A stretch of 23,533 nucleotides of DNA from Candidatus Methanocomedens sp. (GTDB taxonomy: Archaea > Halobacteriota > Methanosarcinia > Methanosarcinales > Methanocomedenaceae): contig QBUR01000189.1 of the NCBI GenBank assembly GCA_013374385.1, positions 1-23,533 on the forward strand. The letters run 5' to 3'. This document shows, piece by piece, positions 8,501-15,962 of the stretch (its first letter is position 1; every line of letters starts with the position of its first letter). The notes below the pieces were generated by a model. It was not told the origin of the DNA. It did not search any database and saw only the letters and a list, made by a program, of their open reading frames with translations. Position numbers and translations under genes: made by a program.

Positions 8501-8752
8501 AAGAAAGTGCATGAGGGCAGTCCTAATGTGATTGACATGATGCGTACCGATGAGGTGGGTCTTATAATCAACACACCCACTGGCAAGATGACACGCAAGG
8601 ACGGGCGGCGGATACGCAGGGCAGCAGTGGACTACGGGGTGCCGTATATCACCACCATCCAGGCAGCAATGGCGGCGTCGGATGCCATTGAGGCTATGAA
8701 AAGGGGCGAGCTTACCATCAAGAGTATCGGTGAGTATCATTTGGAGATGTGA
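5552..8752 (+). CDS. carB: Carbamoyl phosphate synthetase large subunit
   Basis: CarB makes carbamoyl phosphate from bicarbonate, ammonia and two ATP. The single 1066-residue chain is full length (about 1070 in bacteria), unlike the split carB genes of some methanogens. Two homologous synthetase halves are visible: [20 protein letters not shown] near residue 14 and [15 protein letters not shown] near residue 550. Each is followed by ATP-grasp blocks, with [20 protein letters not shown] in the first half and [18 protein letters not shown] in the second. An MGS-like C-terminal allosteric domain starts near residue 935 ([12 protein letters not shown]) and contains the [10 protein letters not shown] phosphate-binding region. 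A G-rich Shine-Dalgarno lies within the end of carA. The next gene begins 4 nt after the stop. No frameshift is seen. Confidence 0.98.
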   Translation: [1066 protein letters not shown]

Positions 8753-8756
8753 AAAT

Positions 8757-9290
8757 ATGAAAATACTGGCATTAATAGGCAGCCCCAGGAAAGAGGGAAA
8801 TACCGACATTCTGGTAGATGCAGTGTTGAGCGGTGCAAAGGCCAACGGGCATCATGGCGAGAAACTTTATCTGTACGACCTCAACCTGCTGCCGTGCATT
8901 GATTGCCGCAACTGCAAGAACGGTGACATGGTTTGTACCAGGGACGACGATATGCGGGACATCTACCCGAAGATAGAGGGCGCAGATGTGATATTGTTCG
9001 GCACGCCCCTGTACTGGTACGGGCCGTCAGGTCCCATGAAACTGCTTATGGACCGCCTGCTGCCTTATAGTGAGACCGGAATGCTTAAAGGTAAACGGGC
9101 GGTGCTGGTCATTCCTTCTGCCGAAGGAGCTGATGCCTGTGAACCTGTCGTTACGATGTTCAGGCTATCACTGGACTACCTGGGTGTGGATATCGCAGAG
9201 GTATTGCTGCCAACGGCTTACGAGAAGGGGGAGATTTCAAGTAACACTGAAGAAATTGAGCGGGCCAGAGGGATAGGGGCTGCGCTGTAG
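8757..9290 (+). CDS. Iron-sulfur flavoprotein (Isf-like, flavodoxin-fold)
   Basis: This 177-residue protein starts with the FMN-binding loop of the NADPH-dependent FMN reductase fold (ALIGSPRKEGNTD, residues 5-17). It also carries the compact cluster motif CX2CX2CX6C (Cys47, 50, 53, 60), the signature of archaeal iron-sulfur flavoproteins that hold FMN plus one [4Fe-4S] cluster. GTPLYWYGPSGPMKLLMDR is the second family block. In methanogens Isf proteins are linked to electron transfer and oxidative-stress defence; the partner here is unknown. It begins 4 nt after carB and is therefore probably in the carAB transcript, though a functional link to carbamoyl phosphate synthesis is not obvious. 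The start at 8757 matches the family N-terminus; an upstream in-frame GTG inside carB adds nine unrelated residues. Confidence 0.9.
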   Translation: MKILALIGSPRKEGNTDILVDAVLSGAKANGHHGEKLYLYDLNLLPCIDCRNCKNGDMVCTRDDDMRDIYPKIEGADVILFGTPLYWYGPSGPMKLLMDRLLPYSETGMLKGKRAVLVIPSAEGADACEPVVTMFRLSLDYLGVDIAEVLLPTAYEKGEISSNTEEIERARGIGAAL

Positions 9291-9322
9291 CCATAGATGA
9301 TATAAACAGCCATACTGAAGCC

Positions 9323-9359
9323 GTCAAATTAGTTCTCAAAATCTCATATCTAATTTGAC
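9323..9359 (+). repeat. Perfect 10-bp inverted repeat after the carAB-isf operon
   Basis: GTCAAATTAG (9323-9332) and its exact complement CTAATTTGAC (9350-9359) flank a 17-nt loop. Outside them GCC and GGC extend the stem with one bulged A. It sits 32 nt after the flavoprotein stop and could end or stabilise the carAB transcript. No T-tract follows, so a classic terminator is not shown. Confidence 0.45.
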
Positions 9360-9459
9360 AGGCGTTCTAAAATCCAATAGCTATCAACGAAAAGGATAAG
9401 TATTATCGAACATATCCAGAATGCCGTCGTATGGCTGAAGTTTAGTTATATTCCGTTGT

Positions 9460-9572
9460 CCCGCCTTAACTCAGCCTGGTTAGAGTGCGCGGCTGTAGTT
9501 TGTTTATGCACCCCTCCGGGGTGCACACGCGCAGTAACCGCGATGTCCCCGGTTCGAATCTGGGAGGCGGGA
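9460..9572 (+). tRNA. tRNA-Tyr (anticodon GTA), intron-containing
   Basis: The cloverleaf is complete. The acceptor stem CCCGCCT (9460-9466) pairs with AGGCGGG, with discriminator A at 9572. The D-arm stem is ACTC/GAGT, the anticodon stem is CGCGG (9488-9492) with CCGCG (9538-9542), and the T-arm is CCCGG-TTCGAAT-CTGGG. Anticodon GTA is at 9495-9497. The C1-G72 pair and A73 are the archaeal tyrosine identity elements and confirm the call. The mature tRNA would be 75 nt; CCA is not encoded. An intron interrupts the loop after position 37. A weak TATA-like ATAAGTATTA near 9397 may be the promoter. Confidence 0.95.
9499..9536 (+). other. tRNA-Tyr intron (38 nt) with bulge-helix-bulge splice site
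   Basis: The insert lies at the canonical 37/38 position. CTGT of the anticodon loop (9493-9496) can pair with GCAG (9531-9534), giving the 4-bp central helix flanked by 3-nt bulges AGT and TAA, as the archaeal splicing endonuclease needs. The intron carries a stable hairpin, TGCACCCC (9507-9514) with GGGGTGCA (9518-9525). Exact cut sites are inferred from the bulge-helix-bulge rule. Confidence 0.85.
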
Positions 9573-9642
9573 CTTTATTTTTTGCTCAACTACACATCTC
9601 AAAATACATATCGAAATACTTATATTGAAATAATATAATAGA

Positions 9643-9652
9643 TTTTTATAAG
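9643..9652 (+). promoter_or_regulatory. Candidate TATA box for the multiheme cytochrome
   Basis: TTTTTATAAG resembles an archaeal TATA box and would place the transcript start near 9673, about 58 nt before the ATG. An AT-rich alternative, AATATAATA, lies just upstream (9632-9640). Confidence 0.4.
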
Positions 9653-9663
9653 AAGTGTATTGC

Positions 9664-9707
9664 AAGTATATGGAATTATACTTAATTAATTTAAACTAAT
9701 GATTAGT
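9664..9707 (+). promoter_or_regulatory. Palindromes and Shine-Dalgarno in the cytochrome leader
   Basis: AAGTATA (9664-9670) and TATACTT (9677-9683) form a 7-bp inverted repeat with a 6-nt spacer. ACTAAT-G-ATTAGT (9695-9707) is a second perfect palindrome. Both lie between the TATA box and the start, where a repressor could bind or the leader RNA could fold. AAGGTGG at 9717-9723 is a good Shine-Dalgarno for the ATG at 9731. Confidence 0.4.
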
Positions 9708-9730
9708 ATGAATTTAAGGTGGATTAGTGA

Positions 9731-10576
9731 ATGAGAAAAGAGATTGTTACAGTGTTGAGTATTTTAGCAATTATAATTTTGATATATAGTATTGCGAAAC
9801 CGACCCATTTGCATCAAGATATTAAGATGGAGTATTGCGGTGATTGCCATACAGAGGATTCCATCTTAAGTATGCATGAATCTGTAGATCCTATGGAAAC
9901 GGGATGTGTGGATGCAGGATGCCATCCTGAAGCCATAGCTGCGTTCAGTGTTCATACAGAAATGGTACCAAGTGAATGCGATCGGTGTCACGAGTTCGGT
10001 GGAGAACCTATGTATTCGAATTGCGATCTATGTCATGGAAGTTATCATCAATTAGAAGGTAGAATAAATATTGAGGACAAACCTTGTGAAGACTGCCATG
10101 AAAGCCATTCCCTAATGACTGATGATGGCTGTGCCAAATGCCATATTGAGGCATACAATGATTTAAAAACCAAGGGTGGTAGCCATTCGGATATTTCTGG
10201 CAGTTGCTATGCCTGTCATGAAGAACACATGAGCATCCCGGATTGCCTTGACTGTCATGGAGGGGTTGACCACAGTGGAACTATCATCGACCAAAACTGC
10301 ATAAAGTGTCATCAGGCGCATACGCCAATGGAAGTCAGTTTCGATTCTAACACAACTATGGAGCTATGTATTGAATGCCATCCCAGTGCGGCACAGGAAT
10401 TCCTGGATAATCCATCCAAACATTCAGACATAAATTGTGTAGAATGCCACCAGGATCACTTCCAGTGGAGTCCATGTGCGAAATGCCACGAGGGAGTCCA
10501 TACACAGTTAACAGGATTAGATGTGAATGAATGTAAAGGATGCCATGGTACGGCCCATTCACCTTCAAAGTATTAA
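9731..10576 (+). CDS. Membrane-anchored multiheme cytochrome c (13 candidate hemes)
   Basis: A 281-residue protein with a hydrophobic helix at about residues 5-21 (signal or anchor) and the rest predicted outside the membrane. It has twelve CX2CH motifs, with their first cysteines at 36, 83, 98, 119, 134, 159, 172, 190, 213, 236, 249 and 268, plus one CX4CH at Cys59-His65: 13 possible c-type hemes. Many additional His residues could serve as distal ligands. No other domain and no C-terminal membrane helix are seen. Such heme density (about one per 20 residues) implies a nanowire-like electron conduit across the pseudoperiplasm, as in Methanosarcinales and ANME archaea that exchange electrons extracellularly. 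It is a single-gene unit between a tRNA and a terminator; no cytochrome b or maturation gene is nearby. The specific partner is unknown. Confidence 0.93.
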   Translation: MRKEIVTVLSILAIIILIYSIAKPTHLHQDIKMEYCGDCHTEDSILSMHESVDPMETGCVDAGCHPEAIAAFSVHTEMVPSECDRCHEFGGEPMYSNCDLCHGSYHQLEGRINIEDKPCEDCHESHSLMTDDGCAKCHIEAYNDLKTKGGSHSDISGSCYACHEEHMSIPDCLDCHGGVDHSGTIIDQNCIKCHQAHTPMEVSFDSNTTMELCIECHPSAAQEFLDNPSKHSDINCVECHQDHFQWSPCAKCHEGVHTQLTGLDVNECKGCHGTAHSPSKY

Positions 10577-10584
10577 TCCACGAT

Positions 10585-10634
10585 ACCGGGTATCATAGAA
10601 TTAATTGTGATACCTGGTTCATTTCTTTTTTTTT
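10585..10634 (+). terminator. Stem-loop and T-tract after the cytochrome gene
   Basis: CCGGGTATCA (10586-10595) pairs with TGATACCTGG (10608-10617), one G-U pair included, and A10585 with T10618 extends it to 11 bp around a 12-nt loop. A T-rich stretch ending in nine T (10626-10634) follows. Archaea terminate mainly on T-tracts, so this is a good transcript end for the cytochrome gene, 9 nt past its stop. Confidence 0.65.
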
Positions 10635-10775
10635 AGCCCCGATATTTCTTAATCCACAATTGTCTTCCAGGCAACCATGGGAATCCATTGCCTATGATAG
10701 AAATCTTTAACTCCGATAATAAGTACTATTTACCCCAGTTAATCATTATTATCCATCTTATCAGGAGAATCGGGA

Positions 10776-13700
10776 ATGATACAGGAAATCACCAATAAGT
10801 ATGAACCAAACACCCTGGAAAAGGATATACGCAATTTCTGGGATTCCATCAATGCCTACCCCAGGTCCAGACAGCTCAGAGCTGGCAGTAAAGACTTCTA
10901 TTTTGTGGACGGACCGCCATATACCACAGGGCACATTCACCTTGGCACGGCATGGAACAAGATCATAAAAGATTCCATCCTTCGCTACAAATCCATGAAG
11001 AACTTTTGTGTCAGGGACAGGGCAGGTTGGGACATGCACGGCCTTCCTATCGAAGTAAAAGTGGAGGAAAAGCTTGGTTTCAAGTCCAAGAAAGATATTG
11101 AGGAATACGGGGTGGAACGGTTTATAGCCAAATGTAAGGAGTTCGCACTGCAGCATAAGGATGATATGACCCAGCAGTTCAAGGACCTGGGAGTTTGGCT
11201 GGACTGGGAAGACCCTTATATGACCCTGAAGGATGAATATATTGAAGCGGCCTGGTGGACCCTGAAACGCGGTAATGAGAAAGGTTTGCTGGAGAGGGGT
11301 AAACGGGTTGTGAACTGGTGTCCCAGATGTGAAACTGCCATTGCTGATAGTGAAGTGGAATATTGGGAAAAAGAAGACCCATCCGTCTATATCAAGTTTA
11401 AAGTCAAAGGTGAGGACAATGCCTATATTGTCATATGGACCACCACGCCATGGACCATCCCTGCAAACATTGCCGTAGCTGTGCACCCCAGCTTCGAATA
11501 CAGCAAGATACGGGCATGGAAGGGGGATAAGGATGACAGCGAAGTGCTGTACTTGGCCACGGAACTTGTCGAGAATGTATTGAAACAGGGACGTTATTCT
11601 GATTATGAAGTGCTGGACCGGATGCTGGGAGAGGATATGCAAAAACTGTCATATGAAAACCCTCTTTCTGACAAGGTACCTGCCCAGGCCGGTTTTGAAC
11701 ATAATGTTTACATGGCGGATTTTGTCACAGCAGAGAACACTGGTTGTGTCCATGTTGCACCCGGTCACGGTATGGATGATTTTATGCTGGGCGTGGAAAA
11801 TGACCTGCCCATATATTGCCCTGTGGGTCCCGACGGACGGTACACTGCAGAAGCCGGGGAATATGAAGGTAAATATGTGAAAGAAGCCGATAAAATGATA
11901 ATGGATGACCTGGAAGAGAGGGGGAACCTGCTCAAGAAAGGCATCATCACTCACAGGTACGGACACTGCTGGCGATGCAAGACCCCGATCATCTATCTTG
12001 CCACTGAACAATGGTTCCTCAAAATATCAGAGATTAAAAATGAGATGCTAAATGAGGTTTCGAAAGTAGCATGGTATCCTGAATGGGCAGGTTCTGCAAG
12101 GTTCGCCGACTGGATAAAGGGTGCACGTGACTGGTGTATAAGCCGCCAGCGTTACTGGGGCATTCCGCTTCCCATCTGGATATGTGCCGACTGCGGCGAG
12201 TTGGAGGTCATAGGCACAATGGAAGAGTTGCGGGAGCGTTCCGGACTCGAAGGGCACCTTGACATGCACAGGCCCAACGTGGATACGATTAACATCACAT
12301 GCCGGTGCGGTGGCACAATGAAGCGTGAACCTGACGTTTTCGATGTCTGGTTCGATTCAGCTGTGGCTTCCTGGGCGACTTTGCACTATCCTGCCGAGCA
12401 AGAAGATTTTGATAAACTCTGGCCAGCTGACTTTATCACTGAAGGTCACGACCAGACCCGGGGATGGTTCTATTCACAACTGGGTGCCAGCATGATGGCC
12501 TTTGGCAAGGCACCATATAAAAGTGTACTGATGCACGGCTTTACCCTGGACGAGTCTGGTAAGAAGATGAGCAAGAGCCTGGGTAACGTGGTATCTCCTG
12601 AAGAGGTGGCGGCAAAGTTAGGTGCTGATACCCTCAGGTTCTATGTACTTTCATCAAGTGCGCCATGGGAAGACCTCAAATTCAACTGGGAAGCGGTCTC
12701 CACGGTAAACCGGATGATGAACATTTTCTGGAACGTCTACCGGTTCCCTCTGCCATATATGGCAATGGACAACTTCGACCCTACCACTGTAATCTATGAT
12801 ATGGTCAAACCAAATCTACGGCCCGAAGACCGCTGGATACTGAGCCGTGTAAACTCACTGGCACGTAAGGTGGAAGAAGCAATGGAGCAGTACGACCTGC
12901 ACAGGGCTACCAGACCCATATCGGATTTTATCCTGGAAGATCTGTCCCGGTGGTATATCCAGTTGATACGGCCACGTACCTGGCTGGAAGAGAATGAACC
13001 GGATAAGGTGGCTGCATATTGGGTCATATACGAAGTGCTGGTAAAAGTGGCAAAGATAATCTCACCCTTTACCCCGCATCTTGCAGAATCAATGTACCTT
13101 AACCTTGTACGTAACCTTAACCCGGACAGTCCTGAGTCCATTCATATGTGTGACTGGCCGGCTGCACAGGATGAGTTAATTGATACCGATCTTGAAAGGG
13201 AGATGGATAGCATCCGAAAGGTTGTGGAAGCGGCATCCAATGCAAGACAGAAGATTAAACGCAAGCTCAGATGGCCTGTCAGCCGGATAGTGGTGGCACC
13301 CGAAAATGAAACTGTGGCTCGTTCAGTTGAAACTCTCAGGTCAGTATTGCTTGAACAGACCAATAGCAAGGATGTGGTACTGTTGGGCATTGGCGAAACC
13401 TGGAATGAACTTGGTGCCGAGATCATCCCACAATCAAAGGCTATCGGACCTGTATTCAAGGGAGATGCCGGCAAGGTAATTGCTGCCCTTAATTTAACTG
13501 ATGTAGCGGTATTGAAGGCTGCATTCAAGACTTCACAGGAATATGAACTGGAAATCCAGGGCGGGACTGCTACCATTACTCCGGATATGATACTGTTTAA
13601 TGAGACCATTCCTGAACATATAGCCGTTGCTGAGTTCCCTGGTGGAATGGTGTACGTGGATGCATTATTGACGAGGGAGATCGAATCGGAAGGCTATGCC

Positions 13701-13955
13701 CGTGAAGTGATAAGACGGGTGCAGGATATGAGGAAGGAACTGGACCTTGACGTTGAAGCCAGTATCAAAGCTGTGGTCAGGATCGAGGATGAACGGATAT
13801 GCGACCTGGTGCTGGACTGGGAAGCCCATATTGCGGGGGAGGTCAGGTCAAAATTGCTCATCATCGGCATTGATGTTGAATCCGATGGCGACCTGGTCAA
13901 GGAATGGGATGTTGAAGGTATTGGTATGAAAATGAGTGTTTCAGAGTTTTCATGA
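10776..13955 (+). CDS. ileS: Isoleucyl-tRNA synthetase
   Basis: This class I synthetase charges tRNA-Ile. The 1059-residue length fits archaeal/eukaryotic-type IleRS. The HIGH-type signature is HIHLG at residues 53-57 in [17 protein letters not shown]. The KMSKS loop is KMSKS at 597-601 in [14 protein letters not shown]. Between them lies the CP1 editing domain ([18 protein letters not shown], then [10 protein letters not shown]). CRQ-type core blocks include [18 protein letters not shown], followed by CADCGE and CRCGG cysteine pairs that may bind zinc. The C-terminal anticodon-binding region is present ([17 protein letters not shown]). A Shine-Dalgarno, AGGAG, precedes the ATG. A TATA-like AAATCTTTAA near 10701 may drive it. 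Its stop overlaps the next start by 4 nt (ATGA). Confidence 0.98.
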   Translation: MIQEITNKYEPNTLEKDIRNFWDSINAYPRSRQLRAGSKDFYFVDGPPYTTGHIHLGTAWNKIIKDSILRYKSMKNFCVRDRAGWDMHGLPIEVKVEEKLGFKSKKDIEEYGVERFIAKCKEFALQHKDDMTQQFKDLGVWLDWEDPYMTLKDEYIEAAWWTLKRGNEKGLLERGKRVVNWCPRCETAIADSEVEYWEKEDPSVYIKFKVKGEDNAYIVIWTTTPWTIPANIAVAVHPSFEYSKIRAWKGDKDDSEVLYLATELVENVLKQGRYSDYEVLDRMLGEDMQKLSYENPLSDKVPAQAGFEHNVYMADFVTAENTGCVHVAPGHGMDDFMLGVENDLPIYCPVGPDGRYTAEAGEYEGKYVKEADKMIMDDLEERGNLLKKGIITHRYGHCWRCKTPIIYLATEQWFLKISEIKNEMLNEVSKVAWYPEWAGSARFADWIKGARDWCISRQRYWGIPLPIWICADCGELEVIGTMEELRERSGLEGHLDMHRPNVDTINITCRCGGTMKREPDVFDVWFDSAVASWATLHYPAEQEDFDKLWPADFITEGHDQTRGWFYSQLGASMMAFGKAPYKSVLMHGFTLDESGKKMSKSLGNVVSPEEVAAKLGADTLRFYVLSSSAPWEDLKFNWEAVSTVNRMMNIFWNVYRFPLPYMAMDNFDPTTVIYDMVKPNLRPEDRWILSRVNSLARKVEEAMEQYDLHRATRPISDFILEDLSRWYIQLIRPRTWLEENEPDKVAAYWVIYEVLVKVAKIISPFTPHLAESMYLNLVRNLNPDSPESIHMCDWPAAQDELIDTDLEREMDSIRKVVEAASNARQKIKRKLRWPVSRIVVAPENETVARSVETLRSVLLEQTNSKDVVLLGIGETWNELGAEIIPQSKAIGPVFKGDAGKVIAALNLTDVAVLKAAFKTSQEYELEIQGGTATITPDMILFNETIPEHIAVAEFPGGMVYVDALLTREIESEGYAREVIRRVQDMRKELDLDVEASIKAVVRIEDERICDLVLDWEAHIAGEVRSKLLIIGIDVESDGDLVKEWDVEGIGMKMSVSEFS

Positions 13956-14590
13956 AGTTTGAGGATTGGGAGCCCATATACCAGGAAATCATCACGGATA
14001 TGGGATATGACCGTGCCCGGGACGAGTATGCTGCCGAGCTGCTGTCCGGGCTGTTCTTTTCGACAGAGCCGTCCCGGCTTGCCCCTGTGAAGAAACTTAA
14101 AGAACTGGTACAGGGAAAAGACGTTCTGGTTTGCGGCAATGCTCCGTCCCTGGCAGATGAACTGGCAGAGGTGGACCCATCAGGATATTGTATCATCGCT
14201 GCCGACGGGGCAACGGCTCACATTATGGATGCAGGCCTGGTACCACATATCATTGTGACTGACCTTGACGGTGCACTTGATGATGAGATAGAGGCCAGCC
14301 GTAAGGGAGCGGTATTGGTGGTTCATGCACATGGCGACAATGTTGATACTGTTCAGACAATAGTCCCTAAATTGTACAATATTATCGGGTCAACACAGAC
14401 TGCCCCGTTGGAGAATGTTTACAATTTCGGAGGGTTCACTGACGGTGACCGTTGTGTCTTTTTGGCAATGGAATTTAATGCGGCCAGCGCAACTTTAATT
14501 GGATTTAATTTTGATGATGACGCTGTGACACACTCGAAAGCCAGGAAGTTGGATTGGGCACGCAGGCTTATTGAAATAGCTCTGGGATAA
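13952..14590 (+). CDS. mptE: 6-hydroxymethyl-7,8-dihydropterin pyrophosphokinase, archaeal MptE type
   Basis: MptE transfers pyrophosphate from ATP to 6-hydroxymethyl-7,8-dihydropterin, a step toward tetrahydromethanopterin, the C1 carrier of methanogenesis and reverse methanogenesis. The 212-residue protein shows the family blocks [39 protein letters not shown] and [11 protein letters not shown], typical of the archaeal DUF115/MptE family rather than bacterial FolK. The start overlaps the ileS stop (ATGA), so translation is coupled to ileS. No other methanopterin gene is in the window. This gene is a main reason for assigning the window to an archaeon with methanopterin C1 metabolism. Confidence 0.92.
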   Translation: MKFEDWEPIYQEIITDMGYDRARDEYAAELLSGLFFSTEPSRLAPVKKLKELVQGKDVLVCGNAPSLADELAEVDPSGYCIIAADGATAHIMDAGLVPHIIVTDLDGALDDEIEASRKGAVLVVHAHGDNVDTVQTIVPKLYNIIGSTQTAPLENVYNFGGFTDGDRCVFLAMEFNAASATLIGFNFDDDAVTHSKARKLDWARRLIEIALG

Positions 14591-14751
14591 TTATGGTTGC
14601 AACAAACAGAAGTCAAAGGTGCTGCCAGTCACTTAAATCATGTGCCCCGATTAGTCTGAGGGGACAAATCCACAAACAAAGTTTGTTCAGTGATTGCTCT
14701 GTCCACATTCCTAGAAAATATGGGAGTAGATTTAAGTTTTTCGAATTTGTC

Positions 14752-14952
14752 TTACGCCAAAAACTTAATCAAATCTTCACTCAATCGAGTTTCAACACCC
14801 AACTTAGATACGATTTCTTCCTTTGATGTACCTTCATTCTTCAACTCTTCAATTATGTCAAATATACGTGGCTTAATCTCATAGTACTCATTGATGTCAT
14901 TTCTATGACTCCACACATCTCCTTCCTGAAGTTCAATGCCCTGCATTTTCAT
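14752..14952 (-). CDS. Unidentified short ORF, possible 3' gene fragment
   Basis: An open frame of 66 residues from the ATG at 14952 (MKMQGIELQEGDVW...) with a helical, charged C-terminus (KPRIFDIIEELKNEGTSKEEIVSKLG) resembling the end of a helix-turn-helix or regulatory protein. I do not recognise a family. It overlaps the end of the broken kinase remnant in another frame and has no good ribosome-binding site, so it may be the 3' remainder of a gene fused here by a deletion. The 160 bases between mptE and its stop hold no gene. They contain one small hairpin, ACAAAC-AAA-GTTTGT (14672-14686), of unclear meaning. Confidence 0.3.
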   Translation of the reverse strand: MKMQGIELQEGDVWSHRNDINEYYEIKPRIFDIIEELKNEGTSKEEIVSKLGVETRLSEDLIKFLA

Positions 14953-15270
14953 GCTCAACCTCAACATATTGCGACCAGTCAATAACCGTCACCACCTCAT
15001 CGCTCACAAAAATATTGTACTCGCTCAAATCCCCGTGCACCACACCCTTTGCATACGCCAGCCTCACCTGCTCCAGAATCCTGTCCAGGTACCACCAGGG
15101 TCCAGCACCTTCGTCTTAGACAGCTCGCCCCTCTCAGCAATCGCCATCCCTATCACATTGCGGTTGTGGTCCACAGACTCCTTGCCCACACCCAGCTCCT
15201 CGCCGATCGCTGACAGGCTGTCCCGCTTAACCAGGGCGTTCAGTGCCAGTATATTCCTCCTTTTCGACAC
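14933..15270 (-). pseudogene. RIO2-type protein kinase remnant (truncated, frameshifted)
   Basis: Two frames together spell parts of an archaeal RIO2 kinase. The first (15270 to 15064) gives ILALNALVKRD...GEELGVGKES, the end of the winged helix and the ATP-loop region. It then jumps to DHNRNVIGM and ELSKTKVLDPGG, skipping roughly 70 residues of the N-lobe. After a frameshift near 15095-15100 the second frame gives WYLDRILEQVRLAYAKGVVH, the catalytic loop GDLSEYNIFV and the metal-binding VIDWSQYVEVEHENA, stopping at 14933. The N-terminal winged-helix half (about 80 residues) is absent: an in-frame stop that is the end of the neighbouring peptidase gene lies directly upstream. The kinase is therefore inactive. 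The break coincides with the edge of the restriction island, suggesting the insertion destroyed it; an intact copy must lie elsewhere if the function is needed. Confidence 0.85.
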
Positions 15271-15273
15271 CTT

Positions 15274-15957
15274 TCATATTGCCTGTTCCAGCAATTGTCC
15301 ATTCTCCTTCAACCAGGCCTTTGCCTTTTCCATCGTCGGAGATTGTGCACGGACAATGTTACTAAATTTGGGCGTATGGTTGGTCTCGATGAGGTGGGCA
15401 AGTTCATGGACGATGATGTAATCGATGACAAACATCGGAGCTTTTATCAGCCGCCAATTAAGATTTACGTTGTTATTCACGGTGCAGGAACCCCAACGAT
15501 AGCGGTTGTCGACAATCTCGACCTTAGAAAAACTGACTCCGAGTTCGCGTGCATGATGCCTGACCCTTGGGACAATCTTTTCTTTAGCTTTTTTGATATA
15601 CCATTCTCGTAAGGCCTCTGCTTGCTTCTTTCCATATGTCGCCGGAATAAGGAAACGATGGGCGAACTGAATCTCAGATAAACCTGTTTTAACCATCTCA
15701 ATGCGGTATTGACGACCCAGATAAAGTGCAGACTCACCGCTAACCAGTTCCTTTCCAGGTGCATGAGGCAGGTCCTGGTATTTCTGAGGGTGCCCGATCT
15801 TTTCATAAATCCATTGACGCTTTGACTCCACTACCTGCCGTATCTTTTCATCTGACGTTTCTTCCGGCGCATGCACCACTACGCTGCGATCTCGTTCGAC
15901 GGTGATAGTCAACTTGCGCCGCCTGGCCGATCTTTGAATTGTATAGGCCAACTCCAT
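15274..15957 (-). CDS. YgjP-like (DUF45) zinc metallopeptidase of the hsd operon
   Basis: A 227-residue putative zinc-dependent peptidase of the YgjP/WLM group. The zinc site is HELAH (184-188) with His194 nearby (ETNHTPKF), preceded by the family block RYRWGSC (152-158). Genes of this family often follow hsdR in type I restriction operons, where their role is not settled; controlling HsdR levels by proteolysis is one idea. The start is the ATG at 15957, 5 nt after the hsdR stop with GGAG in the hsdR end as Shine-Dalgarno. A longer in-frame extension runs back into hsdR but is a shadow of it. It is the last gene of the operon, and its stop abuts the RIO2 remnant. Confidence 0.88.
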   Translation of the reverse strand: MELAYTIQRSARRRKLTITVERDRSVVVHAPEETSDEKIRQVVESKRQWIYEKIGHPQKYQDLPHAPGKELVSGESALYLGRQYRIEMVKTGLSEIQFAHRFLIPATYGKKQAEALREWYIKKAKEKIVPRVRHHARELGVSFSKVEIVDNRYRWGSCTVNNNVNLNWRLIKAPMFVIDYIIVHELAHLIETNHTPKFSNIVRAQSPTMEKAKAWLKENGQLLEQAI

Positions 15958-15962
15958 CGTAA

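Noticed and set aside
10761..11642. 293-residue antisense open frame inside ileS
   Set aside because: A shadow of ileS codon usage; the product has no recognisable domain and no ribosome site.
14672..14686. Small hairpin as an mptE terminator
   Set aside because: Only 6 bp, AT-rich, and no T-tract follows it.
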